From Microcaldota archaeon (GTDB lineage Archaea > Iainarchaeota > Iainarchaeia > JAADDC01), in the NCBI GenBank assembly GCA_027074515.1, contig JALTCQ010000111.1:1-21019 (forward strand): a DNA stretch of 21,019 nucleotides, read 5' to 3'. The position numbers and the translations under genes were made by a program. The notes beneath the pieces are model-generated. The model saw only the letters and a program-made list of their open reading frames with translations. It did no database searches and was not told the origin of the DNA. Below, piece by piece: positions 20,105 through 21,019 of this stretch (positions are counted from its first letter, which is position 1; every line of letters begins with the position of its first letter).

Positions 20105-21019
20105 CACAAGTATATGTGCGCTGGTCCTTTATCTACCTTCTTCTTGCGCACCTTCTCCATGGCCTCCTGGAAGTCCCTGAGCGTGATGGACTTATGCCCC
20201 TTGCGAATCGCCAAGAGCCCTGCCTCCGTGACCACCGCCTTCAGGTCTGCGCCGGACATCCCTGCTGCAGATTTGGCAATGGCGCGTAGATTCACGTCCT
20301 TCGCAAGCTTCATACCTCGCGTGTGCACGCGAAGGATCTCGTAGCGGGCAGACTCGTCAGGTAGTGGAACCTCTATGACGCGATCGAATCGGCCAGGCCT
20401 GAGCAGAGCGGGATCAAGGATATCTATACGGTTCGTGGCGCCAAGCACTGCCACGCCGTCCAATGGCTTGAACCCATCCAACTCCGCAAGGAGCTGAACG
20501 AGGGTCCTCTGCACCTCCCGATCTCCGCCGGTCAGAGCCTCCGTTCGCACTGCACCAATGGCATCTATCTCATCTATGAACACGATAGACGGCGCCTTCT
20601 CACGGGCAAGCTTGAAGAGATCCCTAACGAGCTTCGCACCCTCTCCGATGAACTTACGCACCAGCTCGGAGCCCACAACTTGGATAAACGTAGCGTTGGT
20701 CTCGTGGGCCACTGCCTTGGCAAGGAGCGTTTTACCCGTTCCTGGAGGACCGTAAAGCAACACGCCCTTGGGCGGAACGATGCCCATCTCCTTGAAAACA
20801 TCTGGATTCTTTAGAGGGAGCTCGACTACCTCGCGAACTTCCTGGATAACATCTTTCAGACCGCCGATATCTTCATAGCTGACGCTTGGGCGTTCAACCA
20901 CCTCAAAGGCGCGCACCCTCGTGTCCTTCGGCTCGGGGAGAACGTCCACCACGGCAACGGTCTGCTGAGACATTGCAACTTGGGCGCCGGGATACAGCTT
21001 GTCGTAAACGGAGCTCATA
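20104..21019 (-). CDS. pan: Proteasome-activating nucleotidase PAN (5'-truncated by window edge)
   Basis: 304 residues visible. This AAA+ ATPase forms a hexamer that unfolds proteins and feeds them to the 20S proteasome. In visible numbering, the end of the OB domain reads QQTVAVVDVLPEPKD, then VSYEDIGGL (47-54). Walker A GPPGTGKT is at 90-97, pore loop FIGEG at 123-127, Walker B FIDEID at 147-152, and the arginine-finger region LLRPGRFDR at 205-213. The C terminus IYL is an HbYX motif, which opens the 20S gate. This favours PAN over Cdc48-type ATPases. The ATG at 21018 is probably internal: the N-terminal coiled coil and most of the OB domain, usually about 100 further residues, would lie outside the window. 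It is followed by fen with a 1-nt overlap. Confidence 0.9.
   Translation of the reverse strand, partial: MSSVYDKLYPGAQVAMSQQTVAVVDVLPEPKDTRVRAFEVVERPSVSYEDIGGLKDVIQEVREVVELPLKNPDVFKEMGIVPPKGVLLYGPPGTGKTLLAKAVAHETNATFIQVVGSELVRKFIGEGAKLVRDLFKLAREKAPSIVFIDEIDAIGAVRTEALTGGDREVQRTLVQLLAELDGFKPLDGVAVLGATNRIDILDPALLRPGRFDRVIEVPLPDESARYEILRVHTRGMKLAKDVNLRAIAKSAAGMSGADLKAVVTEAGLLAIRKGHKSITLRDFQEAMEKVRKKKVDKGPAHIYL

Overview
The window is archaeal chromosomal DNA. The evidence is an archaeal/eukaryotic-type gene set: ribosomal protein eS26, an AglB/STT3 oligosaccharyltransferase, archaeal-type TrpRS, PheRS and SerRS, a FEN1 nuclease with a C-terminal PIP box, and a PAN-type proteasome ATPase ending in an HbYX motif. 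TATA boxes centred about 24-27 nt upstream of most operon-first genes agree with this. eS26 is typical of TACK/Asgard-type archaea and is generally missing from Euryarchaeota. The organism therefore looks like a TACK-type or deep-branching archaeon of moderate-to-high GC, but I cannot name the lineage from this window.

Layout. At 1-326 is the 3' part of eS26, convergent with aglB (380-2851, minus). Between 2852 and 3498 lies a dense run of small hairpins around tRNA-Leu(CAG). A rightward set follows: trpS, then pheS-pheT-plsY-like with 1-nt spacing and a 4-nt overlap. A leftward operon, korA-korB-gpmA, ends exactly at the plsY-like stop codon. A membrane-anchored protein of unknown function (11767-12927) is transcribed divergently from korA. 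The leftward genes tmk, serS and an orphan formate dehydrogenase catalytic subunit come next. Then comes a second tRNA-Leu (CAA, minus strand), a CPA2-type antiporter (plus), and a leftward pair pan-fen that converges on the antiporter with a 38-bp overlap.

The most unusual structure is a pair of 262-bp blocks in inverted orientation (2961-3222 and 16966-17227), each carrying a different tRNA-Leu isoacceptor. They align without indels. The DNA flanking the tRNAs is more conserved (6 differences in 178 nt) than the tRNA genes themselves (8 in 84 nt), and it is almost entirely made of short perfect palindromes. Hairpins next to the blocks keep position and shape but change sequence. This suggests constraint on structure, or a mobile or gene-converting cassette.

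The protein genes cover translation (eS26, TrpRS, PheRS, SerRS, two tRNA-Leu), central and anaerobic metabolism (2-oxoacid:ferredoxin oxidoreductase, phosphoglycerate mutase, formate dehydrogenase), surface glycosylation (AglB), ion homeostasis (CPA2), and DNA or protein maintenance (FEN1, PAN, thymidylate kinase). Oxygen-sensitive ferredoxin-linked enzymes and a Cys-type formate dehydrogenase fit an anaerobic lifestyle (inference).
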